From positions 30,418,132 through 30,482,131 of the forward strand of contig OY754981.1 of the NCBI GenBank assembly GCA_963576475.1: 64,000 nt of DNA, given 5' to 3'. Of this stretch, positions 49,602-60,375 are shown piece after piece. Each line of letters starts with the position of its first letter. Positions within the stretch are counted from its first letter, which is position 1. The stretch comes from Molanna angustata. Lineage: Eukaryota > Arthropoda > Insecta > Trichoptera > Molannidae. The notes beneath the pieces were generated by a model. The model saw only the letters and a program-made list of their open reading frames with translations. It searched no databases and was not told where the DNA came from. The position numbers were made by a program, and so were the translations under genes.

Positions 49602-49742
49602 CAGATAAGGGGGCATATTGTGTAAAGTTGGGAGATCTAAACCAACAATAGTTTATCTTCTGTGTATGATTACATTTCATTTCAATTACATTTCCTATGT
49701 GAGATAAAACTTGTGTATTTGAGGATCCTTTATTGTTGTCCC
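49602..49742 (-). CDS. Ig-domain receptor, exon 8: first half of Ig domain 5
   Basis: 141 nt, phase 1 to 1. Acceptor ATTTCAG above 49742; donor G|GTGAGT below 49602. It reads GSSNTQVLSHIGNVIEMKC and NHTQKINYCWFRSPNFTQYA: first (EMKC) and second (NYCWF) domain cysteines, with NHT and NFT N-glycosylation sequons. Confidence 0.87.
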
Positions 49743-49933
49743 CTGAAATGAATTGTAATACGAACAGATTGATATCAATAACGTACCTACATTATTATGT
49801 AATACATACTGTTTGTTATATGAATGTAACTTAAAGAAACCTATGTGGAAAGAAACGAATATTTGTGAACTCTTTAGGAAATCTTCTGTAAAAAGTATTG
49901 TTGGGGACCTATACATACTTATCAATGAATATT

Positions 49934-50667
49934 GATTTCGAATATTTTTTTATATACGAAAACATTTAATCGTTTTCCCCTGTCGAGAGTCAAACGATAT
50001 TTTTTTGACAAATTTTCAACATCTTAATAGAGACGAAGTTGGAATATTATGGAAGAATTTCTAACTTTTATTTTTATTGACAAACATTTTTTCAACATCT
50101 CAATAGAGACGAAGTTGGGATATTGTAGAAGGACCAGGAACTCGAGGCACCTACAGGGCTTACGACCTGTCATCGGCTGGTTTACGTGATAACTTTATGC
50201 GCTTGCGCAACGTTCACCAATTATGCCTTCTTATTGAGTTCCCTTATCGATGTAATTTTTGAAAGTTCTATATATTTGAATAGTGTGTAAAATTTTTCCT
50301 GAAAATAATGCATTATTACTATTGCCATCTATGGAGCAACGGTGAAATGTTTTTGTAACGCCATCTATTGAAAAATTGAGAAATTAATTTTTATTTGTAA
50401 ACAATGAAAGCAATAGTCCTTATAAATGAGATGACGTGTCAAGAAGGCATAATTGGTGAACGTTGCGCAAGCGCATAAATTGATCACGTAAACCAGCCGA
50501 TGACAGGTCGTAGATGCCTCGAGTTCCTGGTTCTTCTACAATATCCCAACTTCGTCTCTATTGAAATGTTGAAAAAATGTTTGTCAATAAAAATATCATT
50601 TGACTCCCGAAAGGGAAAAAAATCCAAATGTTTGCGTATATGCAATTAAAAATGAATATTCGAAATT
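49934..50667. mobile_element. ~730-bp foldback element with long inverted arms
   Basis: TTTCGAATATT at left and AATATTCGAAAT at right bound the structure. Core arms 50070-50241 and 50440-50600 are near-perfect complements (e.g. GACGAAGTTGGGATATTGTA, CCTGTCATCGGCTGGTTTAC and GCGCTTGCGCAACGTTCACC against their complements). The left arm also carries a second direct copy of the CAACATC-TAGAGACGAAGTTGG segment (50019-50045). The outer arm sequence (ATATCATTTGACTCCC) is shared with 30580-30660. Non-coding. Confidence 0.85.
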
Positions 50668-50914
50668 CTAACTTTTTAGAAAATCTTAATAGATCGCATT
50701 ACAAGAAGATTTCTTCGTTCATAACATAACCTTCTAGAGACTTCTCATGGAAATGCTCCCGATTTCTCTCATTGTGTATAGCACGTAAAATTGTCAAAAT
50801 TGTGTGTACATAATGTTCATATATTGTACACATGTAAAATAATTAGCCAACTGATATGATAGAAAGATAAAATAATTCAATGCCATGTATCTACCTAAAA
50901 TAAAAAAATAATAC

Positions 50915-51084
50915 CTGATTCAACACCTGGCAAGTTTTCACTAGTATTGCTCAAAGTCAAGATTTCTCCAACAGTGGTATCGTCTTCCTTGGTCATTAGA
51001 CATTGCCATCCCTCTAAATCATTTTCGTCAGGATTTTCAACCTTCAGTCCACATTCTGTGATTGTATTATTTTCAGTGTCTTTA
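50915..51084 (-). CDS. Ig-domain receptor, exon 7: second half of Ig domain 4
   Basis: 170 nt, phase 2 to 1. Acceptor TTTTCTAG above 51084; donor G|GTATTA below 50915. It reads KDTENNTITECGLKVENPDE and NDLEGWQCLMTKEDDTTVGE, with the third and fourth cysteines, ending ENLPGVES. Confidence 0.85.
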
Positions 51085-51147
51085 CTAGAAAACGCAAAAC
51101 AAACAAACAAGAGAAAAGTATTAAATTTACTTGAGATAATTAATCTA

Positions 51148-51239
51148 TGTGTACGATGAATGTGTGCCAGGATAGAAAGATATGGCGTTCGGTTCTCTCT
51201 GCCTACCCCGTAAGGGACATGGCGTGATGGTATGTATGT
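51148..51239 (+). mobile_element. 92-bp RTE-like LINE 3' tail with 12-bp target duplication
   Basis: Carries the end of the frame seen at 52735-53066 (WRSVLSAYP-type, GACATGGCGTGATGGTATGT). ATAATTAATCTA occurs exactly on both sides (51136-51147 and 51240-51251). Very short 5'-truncated copy inside a receptor intron. Confidence 0.88.
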
Positions 51240-51341
51240 ATAATTAATCTAAGGAATTGGAGCTGTTGAGTCGAGTTTTTATGATTGCAGAACTTACGAG
51301 GAATTGTTTTTCCATATATTTTTAAATTATACACGCCATTT

Positions 51342-51894
51342 TTACTCCTCACTAACCCAAGGGGATATAGTGGGGAATTATGATTTCGGAATATTTAAGG
51401 CTATGTTGCTGAGATTGTATTCTGAAAGTTTCATCACAGTGTATTTGTGTCGTGTGTGTATACTGTGTACTATGTGCTGTGTGCTACGTACGTTGTGTTT
51501 ATTTTACTTTATCGATTATAGACTAAAGTACTCATTCGATTCCTTTTAAATTTTGCTTATTTGTATATCTAATACTCGCTTAGACTCCATTAGATTTTGA
51601 AGGATATCTGAATAGTGCTTCTCATTTTTTTAACTATGAAATTATTCAAAGTGACCCCAAGCTCAGGAAACTAAAAATTTAAATTTTTTATTTTCAAATT
51701 GGTAAAAAGGTACACCACTTTCATAAAATGGCATTAAAGAATTGTCAGGTTTTCGTTATAAAATATTTAAATAAAAAAATAATTTATCAAACTTATTTCA
51801 TGAAAATGCTGAATATTTTTCATACAAAATTTTAATACTTTGTAGAATGATCACTAACAAGTGAGGAGTTTAGCGTTGGCCACAACCCACTATA
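51342..51894. repeat. Interspersed repeat family B, copy 1
   Basis: TACTCCTCACTAACCCAAGG to GTTGGCCACAACCCACT. It shares TATAGTGGGGA, CATCACA-TGTAT, ACTTTATCGAT-ATAGACT and AGTGACCCCA blocks with 54492-55013 and 62327-62928. Non-coding. Confidence 0.8.
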
Positions 51895-52085
51895 TTTAAT
51901 ATGGATTTAATTTTGATATAAAAATAAATGATGGTAAAATTGAGTTGGATTTGGCTTCTAGCTCCAAGAATATTTATGTCTTGACCTTATATAATTATAA
52001 TTAAATAACTTAAATTACTAAGTGTATTATACTTCTTTTTTTGGTAAATAACATTCTTTGCATAGCCTTAAAAAATGTTCCTTAC

Positions 52086-52275
52086 TATTGAACTCTTCCA
52101 TGGTAGGAATATCTTCCGTTTCCAATGCCAGGTGATAGCACAAAGACAGTTCCATCTTGTCTGATCATCTTACAAACCTTTATTGAAGGGATCATCATAG
52201 AGCACAGTACAGTCAAAATATTATCTTGTTCGTTGTGTAATATATGCGACACCATCTTGTCAGGATGAACTGGAC
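52086..52275 (-). CDS. Ig-domain receptor, exon 6: first half of Ig domain 4
   Basis: 190 nt, phase 1 to 2. Acceptor TTTTAAG above 52275; donor AATA|GTAAGG below 52086. It reads HILHNEQDNILTVLCSMMIP and SIKVCKMIRQDGTVF, then IGNGRYSYHGRVQ/Y: first (VLC) and second (KVC) cysteines, and the YSY-G element before the second half. Phase 2 at this junction, unlike the phase 1 of the other two split domains, is why it is easily missed. Confidence 0.82.
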
Positions 52276-52489
52276 CTTAAAATCATAGACAAAAACGAGA
52301 TTGTAAAATTAAATATAAATTTTAATATTTTTTCAGAAGGACAGGTACTCCGTCAGTGCCCTCTAAACCAACGAGTAAGAGTCGCAAATAATGTTAAACG
52401 AGGACTAGGAGGCCCGACCCTGGAAGAACTGGAGACTGGATATGATGATGATTTTAAATAATAAATTTTGTCTGTAATAAATTAAGATC

Positions 52490-53568
52490 AATTTTAAGTA
52501 AATTTTACCATCTTAAATAGTGCGTGTCCAGGCACACCCTGTACTGCCTGTACTATGCTATGTCTGGTCGAGTCTATTATTGACTACGGGCTCAGTAGTT
52601 ACGGACGAACATTTAAAACCTACCTTGATAAAATAAAACAATTACAAATAATATTTTTAAAAATAATTGCAACAAAAAGAACAGTGGAGGCAAGTAAAAA
52701 TAACATTAACGAAATATTTAAAAGATGCAATATTAAGAATTAAGAAAGATGTCATTACTAGAATGAAAGTAAACACATTGAGATGGTTTGGTCACATGGG
52801 GAGAATGAATGAGGAGCGCCTGACGAAGAAAATATACAGAGCGGAAAGGAATGGAATGAGAGGTCGGGGACGCCCAAGAAAGGGATGGCACGACCATGTG
52901 AATGAAATTTTGAAAGACGGAAATGTTAGAAGTGTGAGCAATAGACGAACATGTATGAGACGATGCATGAATGTGGACGAGGCGAGGGATGCGTGCCAGG
53001 ATAGAAAAATGTGGCGTTCGGTTCTCTCTGCCTACCCCGCAAGGGACATGGCGTGATGGTATGTATGATGCAATATTTTACCTATAGAAAAAAAGGTGAA
53101 TCTTTTACTGACCATAGAAGAACTTTATAACGAACAATTTAAATTAAAGATCACTCACGAATATACAACTAGACAAATAACGAAAGACTTACTGACAATA
53201 CCTAAAACAAATAACGTTTACGGCGACAGGACAAAAGCAACGATAATTCCGAAACTATTTAACAAACTGCCAAAATATTCAAATTAAAAACAAAAAAAAA
53301 ATAAAAAAAATGTTAAAAGAATTTTATATATAAGTTTGTATGTTTTCTTTGTTGTTACATTGTGTTAATGGTTTTAATTATTGTTATATTGTGTTGCTAG
53401 TTTTTAATTTTTGTTTGTTTATTATTAGTTTTTGTTACATTATCAAATTTATATAAGTGTACGAGAGAGCTAGCACTGTTAAACTGCTTTTTCAGTTTAG
53501 TGCAAGAATACTTATTGTTTAAAAAAATGTAAATACTTAAATAAAACTTTAATAAAAAAAAAAAAAAT
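52490..53568 (+). pseudogene. LINE 3' end interrupted by another LINE
   Basis: The plus-strand frame from 52555 reads VESIIDYGLSSYGRTFKTYL, DKIKQLQIIFLKIIATKRT and EIFKRCNI. It is interrupted by an RTE-like insert and resumes LPIEKKVNLLLTIEELYNEQ and ATIIPKLFNKLPKYSN, stopping at 53287. A/T-rich 3' tail to about 53568. Jockey/CR1-like C-terminus. Confidence 0.82.
52735..53066 (+). mobile_element. RTE-like LINE 3' fragment, 332 bp, with 11-bp target duplication
   Basis: Frame: LRWFGHMGRMNEERLTKKIY, GRGRPRKGWHDHVNEILKD, MWRSVLSAYPARDMA, stop at 53056, then GATGGTATGTAT. This RWFGH / GRPRK-W C-terminus is typical of non-LTR ORF2 ends. GATGCAATATT is repeated exactly at 52724-52734 and 53067-53077. 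Confidence 0.93.
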
Positions 53569-53589
53569 ATTTTCTGATAAAAGGAGATG

Positions 53590-54050
53590 GGTTGTTTTCA
53601 AGATGTGGTTCTATTAAAGAATGTTGGGGATTTCCTAGGAAGACAACATCACACGAATGAAGTTTTCATAAGAATCGAAGGATGAAGACACTTGAAGGCA
53701 TCTCAGAAAAACGTGCCAGATATATTGGGACCATAATGCGACAGGCGAGGAGGGGGTTTTCTACATATAATAACATAATAGAGGGAACGAATTCTAGGGA
53801 GTATCTGGAAGACAGGAGAGTGCCTAGAACCTTCGGGCTAGGCAAACCCTGAAGGAAAATTGAGAAACGTCGAAAATTGAAAGTTTTTTTAGCATCGTTG
53901 TTCATTTTAATGGTTATGTAAATATTTTAAAATCACATGACAAAATAATATTTATATTTGAGGCCCTGTCAAGCATCGCATCTACATACATACGGTTTAA
54001 TTTTTAATCTTGTAGTATGATTTCAATAAAACAAACAAAAAAATACTAGG
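53590..54050. repeat. Decayed LINE-like piece and repeat shared with 63490-63700
   Basis: The plus strand contains RMKTLEGISEKRARYIGTIM, a LINE-like C-terminal segment. From TAGAACCTTCGG (about 53826) the sequence matches 63495-63690 (TTTTTTAGCATCG-TGTTCATTT, AAAATCACATG-CAAAA, GGCCCTGT-AAGCATC). Confidence 0.55.
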
Positions 54051-54073
54051 TATTTTTTTAATCAAACTTAATC

Positions 54074-54280
54074 GACCGCCGTGGCACAGTTGGTAAGCCG
54101 TTCGGTTTCTATGTGGGCGACCTGGGTTCGATTCCCATCAGAGGAGAAATTTATTTAAATTCATTTCTCACGCAAATATTGCTTCTCTGGGCTGGAAACA
54201 CTGGTTAGTTGGAAGAAATTGCCATAAGGCAATAAACTCGCAACTTGCGCAGGGTGCAAGGAAGTGTTAATTATTATTAA
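54074..54280 (+). repeat. tRNA-derived SINE, family 1
   Basis: GTGGCACAGTTGGTAAGCCG, GGGTTCGATTCCC, CTGGGCTGGAAACACTGG and an (ATT)n tail. Nearly full length. Confidence 0.88.
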
Positions 54281-54282
54281 AT

Positions 54283-54432
54283 GATTATGATTCTACATAT
54301 ATATTTTCCTTATAATAGGACGACCGTTTCGGCTGACTAAGCCCTTATCAACCAGTTGATAAGGGCCTAGTCAGCCGAAACGGTCGTGCTATTATAAGGA
54401 AAAAATATATATAATATGTAGAAACATAATCA
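54283..54432. mobile_element. 150-bp perfect-looking foldback
   Basis: GATTATGATTCTACATAT at left mirrors ATATGTAGAAACATAATC at right, and CGACCGTTTCGGCTGACTAA / CTAGTCAGCCGAAACGGTCG meet at the centre GTTGATAAGGG. It abuts the SINE tail. Confidence 0.88.
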
Positions 54433-54491
54433 TTCTTGTTTGATTTAAAAATAAAATAAAATATTAAAAATAAATAAAAATATTTTATTTT

Positions 54492-55013
54492 TACTCCTCA
54501 CTAACCCAAGGTGATATAGTGGAGAGTTATGATTTCGCAATTTTTAAGGGTATTTGTAAATTGCAGATTATCAACTGGTATCATGCTGAGATTGTGTTCT
54601 GAAAGTTTCATCACAATGTATCTGTGTGTGTGTGCTATGTGCTATGTGCTATGTACGGCGTGTTCATTTTACTTTATCGAATATAGACTGAAGTACTCAT
54701 TCGATTCTTTTCAAATTTTGCACATAGGTAATATGTATATCTAATGCTCGCTTGGACCCCAATAGATTTTGAAGGATATCAGAATAGTGCTTCTCAATTT
54801 TTTTAACTGTCAAATATTTCAGAGTGACCCCAATCTCAGGAACTTTGAAATTTGAATTTTTTATTTTCAAATTGGTAAAAGGGCATATCGCTTTCATAAA
54901 ATGGCATTAATCAATAATTAAGTTTTCATAATAGAGTGTTTAAATAAAAAATAATTGAACAGGCTCATTTCATGAAGATGCTGAATATTTTCCATACAAA
55001 TAATTAGCTGTGA
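54492..55013. repeat. Interspersed repeat family B, copy 2 (right end lost)
   Basis: TACTCCTCACTAACCCAAGG onward. Lacks the GTTGGCCACAACCCACT end. Confidence 0.75.
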
Positions 55014-55194
55014 GGCACCGGCTTAGAATAGTGCTTCCATTCTTTTAAATCATTGTTTTCGAGTGTCCCGTAAGAGCCGGGTAATCGAAAATACAACAGG
55101 CAACAATAACATCTCACATAGTTCAGCAATGAGGATCACCACCCATTCTGAATGTAGTGCCTTTTTTGGTGAAACGAGACTGGTGTGTGGGTAT

Positions 55195-55300
55195 ACATAG
55201 ATGTGTTGTTCTCCCTTTTATAAGGCAATGCACACCCGCACACCTTTCGCTGGTTACCCCACATTGTGGGATATGCCGTGATGGTATGAATGAATGAATG
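55195..55300 (+). pseudogene. LINE 3' tail fragment
   Basis: GGTTACCCCACATTGTGGGA-TATGCCGTGATGGTATGAATG resembles the TACCCC...GACATGGCGTGATGGTATG end of the RTE-like copies. Confidence 0.5.
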
Positions 55301-56195
55301 ATTTAAAAATACCTAGTATAATGGAGTTCTACATATTAAATACCGTCAGTATTGACAAATTAAAAAGACAAAAAAATATTAGGTCTTGAATTTCTTGATA
55401 TAATATTCGTATGCAAGCCAAGATTTTCGGCTTCCATAAGCAATTCCGCTACTGCTGGAAGATCTGTGCCAGGGTTTGGGCTGTAGCACCAACAAGGAGC
55501 TGAAAAGGGTAGCACAAAACACTAGAATGGAAGGGAGGATGAGAGAATTTGCTATTGAACAAACCCAAAGATTGAATCAAGACGAGAAGAATAAAATCTC
55601 GTAGTATTACGATTCGTAATATTAATTTTATTTTGATAATCTCATTTTATAACTTATTGTATTGCGAAATTCATTGTTTCATCAAATATAATAATCAAGT
55701 TTGTAAAATCAAATATTTTTAAATCAAGCATACCAATCTCATTCCACAATCAATGGTTATATTGATTGTATTTTTTTTTGTCATATTATATATTGCTTTC
55801 GAATATAAATAAAATAAATTATTTATAATGATAAGGGCAGTTAAGGTTATTTGACTGAAGCGACATAGTAGTCAATATTGAAGTTATATACAATTTTTTT
55901 CGACTTTAAATATATTTTCGTCAAACGAAGTTAGTATTAAGTGAAGCGTGGAAAGAACAGGATTGCTGATTTTCCAATGAACCTTTTGCTCTCTATATTC
56001 TATACATGGACGGTTTTACTCAATATTTGGGATTTGACTTTATTGATTTGACGTTTATTCAGTTTTGTTTTGTAATGCCGAAACTTTTAGGTAGTCAATT
56101 TGCGAATAGTAAGGACTGGAATGTTCTAAAAGAATACCATTTGCTGCAAATAGTACAATATTCCATCAGTTTGTACATAGGTTTAATCAAACGAT

Positions 56196-56277
56196 ATCAA
56201 TAATCATAATAAGACGATCTTGTCTTTATATTTAAAAAAGCTATTACAAGACAAAACGATCGTCTTATTATTAGGTA
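56196..56277. mobile_element. Short palindrome
   Basis: AATAAGACGATCTTGTCTT mirrors AAGACAAAACGATCGTCTTATT around an A-rich centre. Probably a small foldback MITE. Confidence 0.6.
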
Positions 56278-56385
56278 AGAGGAATATGAAATTATTGAAA
56301 TATTGATCAAATTCGATTTTAATTAGTATTGTTGTGGAGTTCTACAATATAAAAGATGTCAAATCAGATGATTCCATCAACTTAC

Positions 56386-56640
56386 CATCTGTTTCTTCGA
56401 CTTTCAAACTGTAATTGTATGTGACTGTCTGAATTGTTCCTGGCAAACCGACATTCACCGTCCAGACACCTTTATGCCCTTTAGAGACACTGTCCAGAAA
56501 TATGGAACATGGACCGACATAGCTGTATTTGGTGCCTGAAGGATCTATTGCTTCGCAGAACAAAGATTCACTCGGTCCAAGCTCCAAGGTAACGGATGAT
56601 CCAAGTTTAAGTTCAATGTCTGTATTTACCTTTGGCAAAT
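56386..56640 (-). CDS. Ig-domain receptor, exon 5: Ig domain 3
   Basis: 255 nt, phase 1 to 1. Acceptor TTTTTAG above 56640; donor G|GTAAGT below 56386. Whole domain in one exon: SVTLELGPSESLFCEAIDPS, YVGPCSIFLDSVSKGHKGVW. Cysteines occur only at the second (LFCEA) and third (GPCSI) positions. The F-strand has GVWTV in place of WTC, so the canonical Ig disulfide cannot form. Confidence 0.87.
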
Positions 56641-56860
56641 CTAAAAATACATTTTTTGGTTATTAAAATGTTTCAGAATATTATTTTTAACATCTAATAA
56701 TTATATAAAAAAATCGGTTAACACGTTAAAGAATTATTTGATGATTTTCTCACTAGATATTATCAAATTTAATGGAATCACCCCATAATTTACCCTCTTT
56801 CCTATTAAAAATAAATCAACTAACAGGTGTCACTTTATCAAATCTATCTTGAATAAAAAT

Positions 56861-57093
56861 TTGTCACAATTTGGAGATTTCTGATCTTAATCGTCCCACA
56901 AATCCAGATTGAATAAAAGGTTGTCACAATTTGGAGATTTCTGATCTTAATCGTCCCACAAATCCAGATTGAATAAAAGGTTGTCACAATTTGGAGATTT
57001 CTGATCTAAATCGTCCCAAAAATCCAGATTGAATAAAAGGTTGTCACAATTTGGAGATTGATGATCTTAATTGTCCCACAAATCCAGATTGAA
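56861..57093. repeat. Tandem repeat, 60-bp unit, four copies
   Basis: Unit: TTGTCACAATTTGGAGATTT, CTGATCTTAATCGTCCCACA, AATCCAGATTGAATAAAAGG. Units 1 and 2 are nearly identical, 3 and 4 carry a few changes. Intronic between receptor exons 4 and 5. Confidence 0.95.
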
Positions 57094-57266
57094 AACGCAG
57101 TGATAAAATGTTTCTACCGGGACTTTTTCCTCAGGAGATCTTACAAATAAATTACAAATTTTATCTATGTAACAAACTGGGCGACGAAGATTTCAGGATT
57201 TCCCTTAATAAATACAGGTTTAGTACCTACTTAAAAATATTGTAAAAATAAACAAATTAAACTGAC

Positions 57267-57539
57267 CTATAACTGTAATATTTAACTTCCCGTATACAAC
57301 ATAACCTAATTCCATTTTAATGACCCATTCTCCAGATTGGTTCTTGTTTATATTCTTCAGGGTTGTTTCGCAAGTGAATGTTGAACTATTATATTGAATT
57401 GCCTCTTTACTGTTTGGCCATGTTCCTGGACTGAATACTTCACATGTTGGATTACTCGTCATACTTTCAGAGATATAAAAACGAACGTCTTGTCCATCGT
57501 ATACAGTCAGAGAATCTTCTGGAACTGTGTTCACTTCCT
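57267..57539 (-). CDS. Ig-domain receptor, exon 4: Ig domain 2
   Basis: 273 nt, phase 1 to 1. Acceptor TTTTCTAG above 57539; donor G|GTCAGT below 57267. Reads VPEDSLTVYDGQDVRFYI, TSNPTCEVFSPGTWPNSKEA, STFTCETTLKNINKNQSGEW, ending YGKLNITVI. Two cysteines (PTCEV, FTCET); GEWVI replaces WTC. Confidence 0.87.
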
Positions 57540-57749
57540 CTAGAAAAGACAACAAATCGTTAGCCATACCATATTATTTATATCTAGATTCAATTATATT
57601 TAAATGTTATATTTTTTTAAAATAATAATATTATTATATGTTATTCAATTATCCACGATACAAATAGTGAGTTAACCCCAGGTTTTCATAGATCTGGGAT
57701 GGAGCCCTTATGTTGCCAAAGAACAGACTTTTGGAGACGCTTAGAGTTG

Positions 57750-57835
57750 GCCATAATAGACTTCCTTGCACCTTCTACAAGTGGGGAATTTATTACCGAA
57801 TAGCAATTGTTTCCTACTTACAACAGTATTGTCAG
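57750..57835 (-). repeat. Diverged SINE family 1 tail
   Basis: On the minus strand, TAATAAATTCCCCACTTGTA and AAGGTGCAAGGAAGT resemble the SINE body end. Confidence 0.45.
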
Positions 57836-58069
57836 ACCAGAAAAACAAGAAAATTTGTTTGCCTGTCACCGTGAGACAGGCCTTTATTTATTTAAGTGAC
57901 AAAATATAAAAAAGTTATTGATAAGCATTTAACTAAAACATTTTAATAATTTACTATTAAAAATTTAGTAAATATTTTTAATCTTATTCTATTTGTTTTT
58001 TAACAAATTAATAAGTAGTGATTTACTTATATTATAAGAACAAATTAACAGTAGGTAGGCGACCGCCGC

Positions 58070-58290
58070 AGACCGATGTGGCACAGTTGGGAAGCCTTTC
58101 GGTTTCTGTGCGGGCGTCCTGGGTTCGATTTCCAGCAGAGAAGAAATTTATTTAAATTCATTTCTCATGCAAATATTGCTTCTCTGTGCTGGAAACACTA
58201 GTTAGTTGGAAGAAATTGCCATATTGCAATAAACTCGCCACTTGCGCAGGGTGCAAGGAAGTGTTCATTATTATTATTATTATCATTATC
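58070..58290 (+). repeat. tRNA-derived SINE, family 1
   Basis: GTGGCACAGTTGGGAAGCC, GGGTTCGATTTCC, CTGGAAACACTAGTTAGTTG and an (ATT)n tail. In the intron between receptor exons 3 and 4. Confidence 0.87.
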
Positions 58291-58598
58291 ATATAGCATT
58301 AGTAAAATCTTGTAAGACACGGTATTGTACATCTGAAATGGGTCTCGCATTGATAATGCAGATTTAGGGATGAATTTTAAGCAAGATTTAGGGATAATTG
58401 CTATAGCGAATTATGAGCGATTACTTATCCTAAAAAATATGAAATCATATAACTTATATTATCTAATCATATGACAAGTTACAGAGTACCACTTTTTTTG
58501 AGACATGTCATATTACAATTCGCCTATACTACACCCCCAAGAAACTTATAGCCCATAACTTAGTATTCAATATATCAAAATTCCAAAAATATACATAC

Positions 58599-58934
58599 CT
58601 AAAATAGAAATGGTCCAAGTTTGTTTTTCATATCGATGTTCTTCTGGATATAAGTCTTTGCTGTGTGATTTGAGTGTCCAGTTTCCAATATAACCAACGT
58701 GGAAGTTGTCGATCTTTACTCCACATTCATCAAAGTAATATGTATCTATAAGTGTTATGTTGTCGTCTGTTAAGTTGGAATTTTTAATGGGATACAGCTG
58801 AAATGTCGATCCATCTGGTGGGATTATGAAGCATTCTATAATTTTATTGAAGCTCGGTGGCTTTAAAACCATTTCAACACTTTTCCCTCTTTGCGTATCT
58901 AGCACTTGGTCTTTCAATGTTATGTTATACAGAT
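58599..58934 (-). CDS. Ig-domain receptor, exon 3: Ig domain 1
   Basis: 336 nt, phase 1 to 1. Acceptor TTTTCCAG above 58934; donor G|GTATGT below 58599. Reads DLYNITLKDQVLDTQRGKSV, NKIIECFIIPPDGSTFQLY, TYYFDECGVKIDNFHVGYIG then NWTLKSHSKD. Cysteines at positions two (ECFI) and three (DECGV) only; NWTL replaces WTC. NIT, NLT and NWT sequons support an extracellular protein. Confidence 0.88.
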
Positions 58935-59084
58935 CTGGAAAATAGGAAATAACCTTTGAAAAATATAAATATAAAAGAAATGTGCGAGATTTGGTTATAC
59001 TTACTCTTTTATAAAATTATTTAAACATCACTCTTATAAACATGTAACGATACGATCGGATAATATGGACCCAGAGTAATTTTT

Positions 59085-60375
59085 TTTTTTTATTTATTTA
59101 GGTAAAATATACAGGATTAAACCTACAATTATTTTACACGATTAATCTTAAAAAATAATTACATCAAATTTGTATAATATTTCAAATTTCAAAGCACAAA
59201 AATTAAAATAAACCAAAAGCATACAAGGTAGTAGGTACAAAAATCAAAATAAATCAAAATAAATTAAAGCATTCAAGGTAGTAGGTCATTCGCTTGTTTA
59301 CAAAAATATATACCGAAGTAGGTAGGAAAGAAACATCCAAAAAATTCGCACCTACATAATATTAACTATCCCGCATTGCATACTATGTGGGCACATATTG
59401 CACAAGCTCCACAAATCAAGGCAAGAAAATACATTTTTTAAATTCATTTAATTCTGAGAAAATATCTACAAGAGGTCTGGTCAACGATATGATATTAAAA
59501 TCGCGAGTAATTCTAGGGAGGGGGGAGAAACAACATATATTAGTTTTATATGACTTTAAAATAAAAAAGTCCCGAGATCTTGTATACACTTTTTTTGCGT
59601 TAAAATTCAATAGGCGCAGTATATTGGGGGCATCTAGTCTGCCATTGACGACATTATATAGGCAAATTAAACCAACCATTCTTCTTCTTTCCTTCAGGGA
59701 GTTTATTTTATAAAAGTTCATTTTTTTTCGTACGTATCTAGATTTGATTTCTTTAAGCGATAAGTCAGAATCCTGAGGAACTTTTTTTGAATTCCCTCAA
59801 TTCTCTGACTATGCACTTCATAATTCGGTGACCAAATAACCGAATTATATTCTAAAACAGAAACTACGAGACTTTTGTATAGACTCAATGCTACTGTTTG
59901 GTCCGAAAAGTCCTTTGTCTGCCTGCATATACCTAAACCCTTGTAGTTTAGAAGCTTTTTTGGCTATTTCATCTATATGCGCGTCATATTTAAGTTTAAA
60001 ATCGAATAGGACTCCTAAATCTATCACAGTATCACATCTTGCTAAATAATTATTATTTATGTTGTACTGGAAAGATATTTTAGATTTATTATTTGTGAAG
60101 GAAATATATTGGCACTTGCTGTAGTTAAAATAAAGGTTATTAAGTTTACACCAAGTATATAGGGAGGCGAGGTCCTTCTGCAGTAGATAACAGTCTGTGA
60201 TAGATTCTATTTTACGGTACAGTTTTAGATCGTCGGCAAAAAGCAAAAATTCAGAGTACTTAATTGACGAGGCTATGTCGTTTATGAATAATAGAAATAG
60301 AAGCGGTCCAAGTAGTGATCCTTGTGCGATTCCCGATTGTAATGATGGCTTTCGGAGATAACGGCCTTTAAAGTG
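59085..60375 (-). pseudogene. 5'-truncated LINE reverse transcriptase and tail
   Basis: On the minus strand: SLQSGIAQGSLLGPLLFLLF (near 60335), FLLFADDLKLYRKIES (near 60250-60210, catalytic ADD), then VIDLGVLFDFKLKYDAHIDE. A frameshift near 59870 is followed by the C-terminal frame 59721-59416 (MVGLICLYNVVNGRLDAPN, DIFSELNEFKKCIF). The tail at about 59085-59100 is A-rich with AAATAAATAAA. Jockey/CR1-like. Sits in the intron between receptor exons 2 and 3. Confidence 0.87.

Noticed and set aside
53666..53905. 79-codon minus-strand frame
   Set aside because: The plus strand of the same block reads as a LINE-like C-terminus, so the minus frame is probably its shadow.
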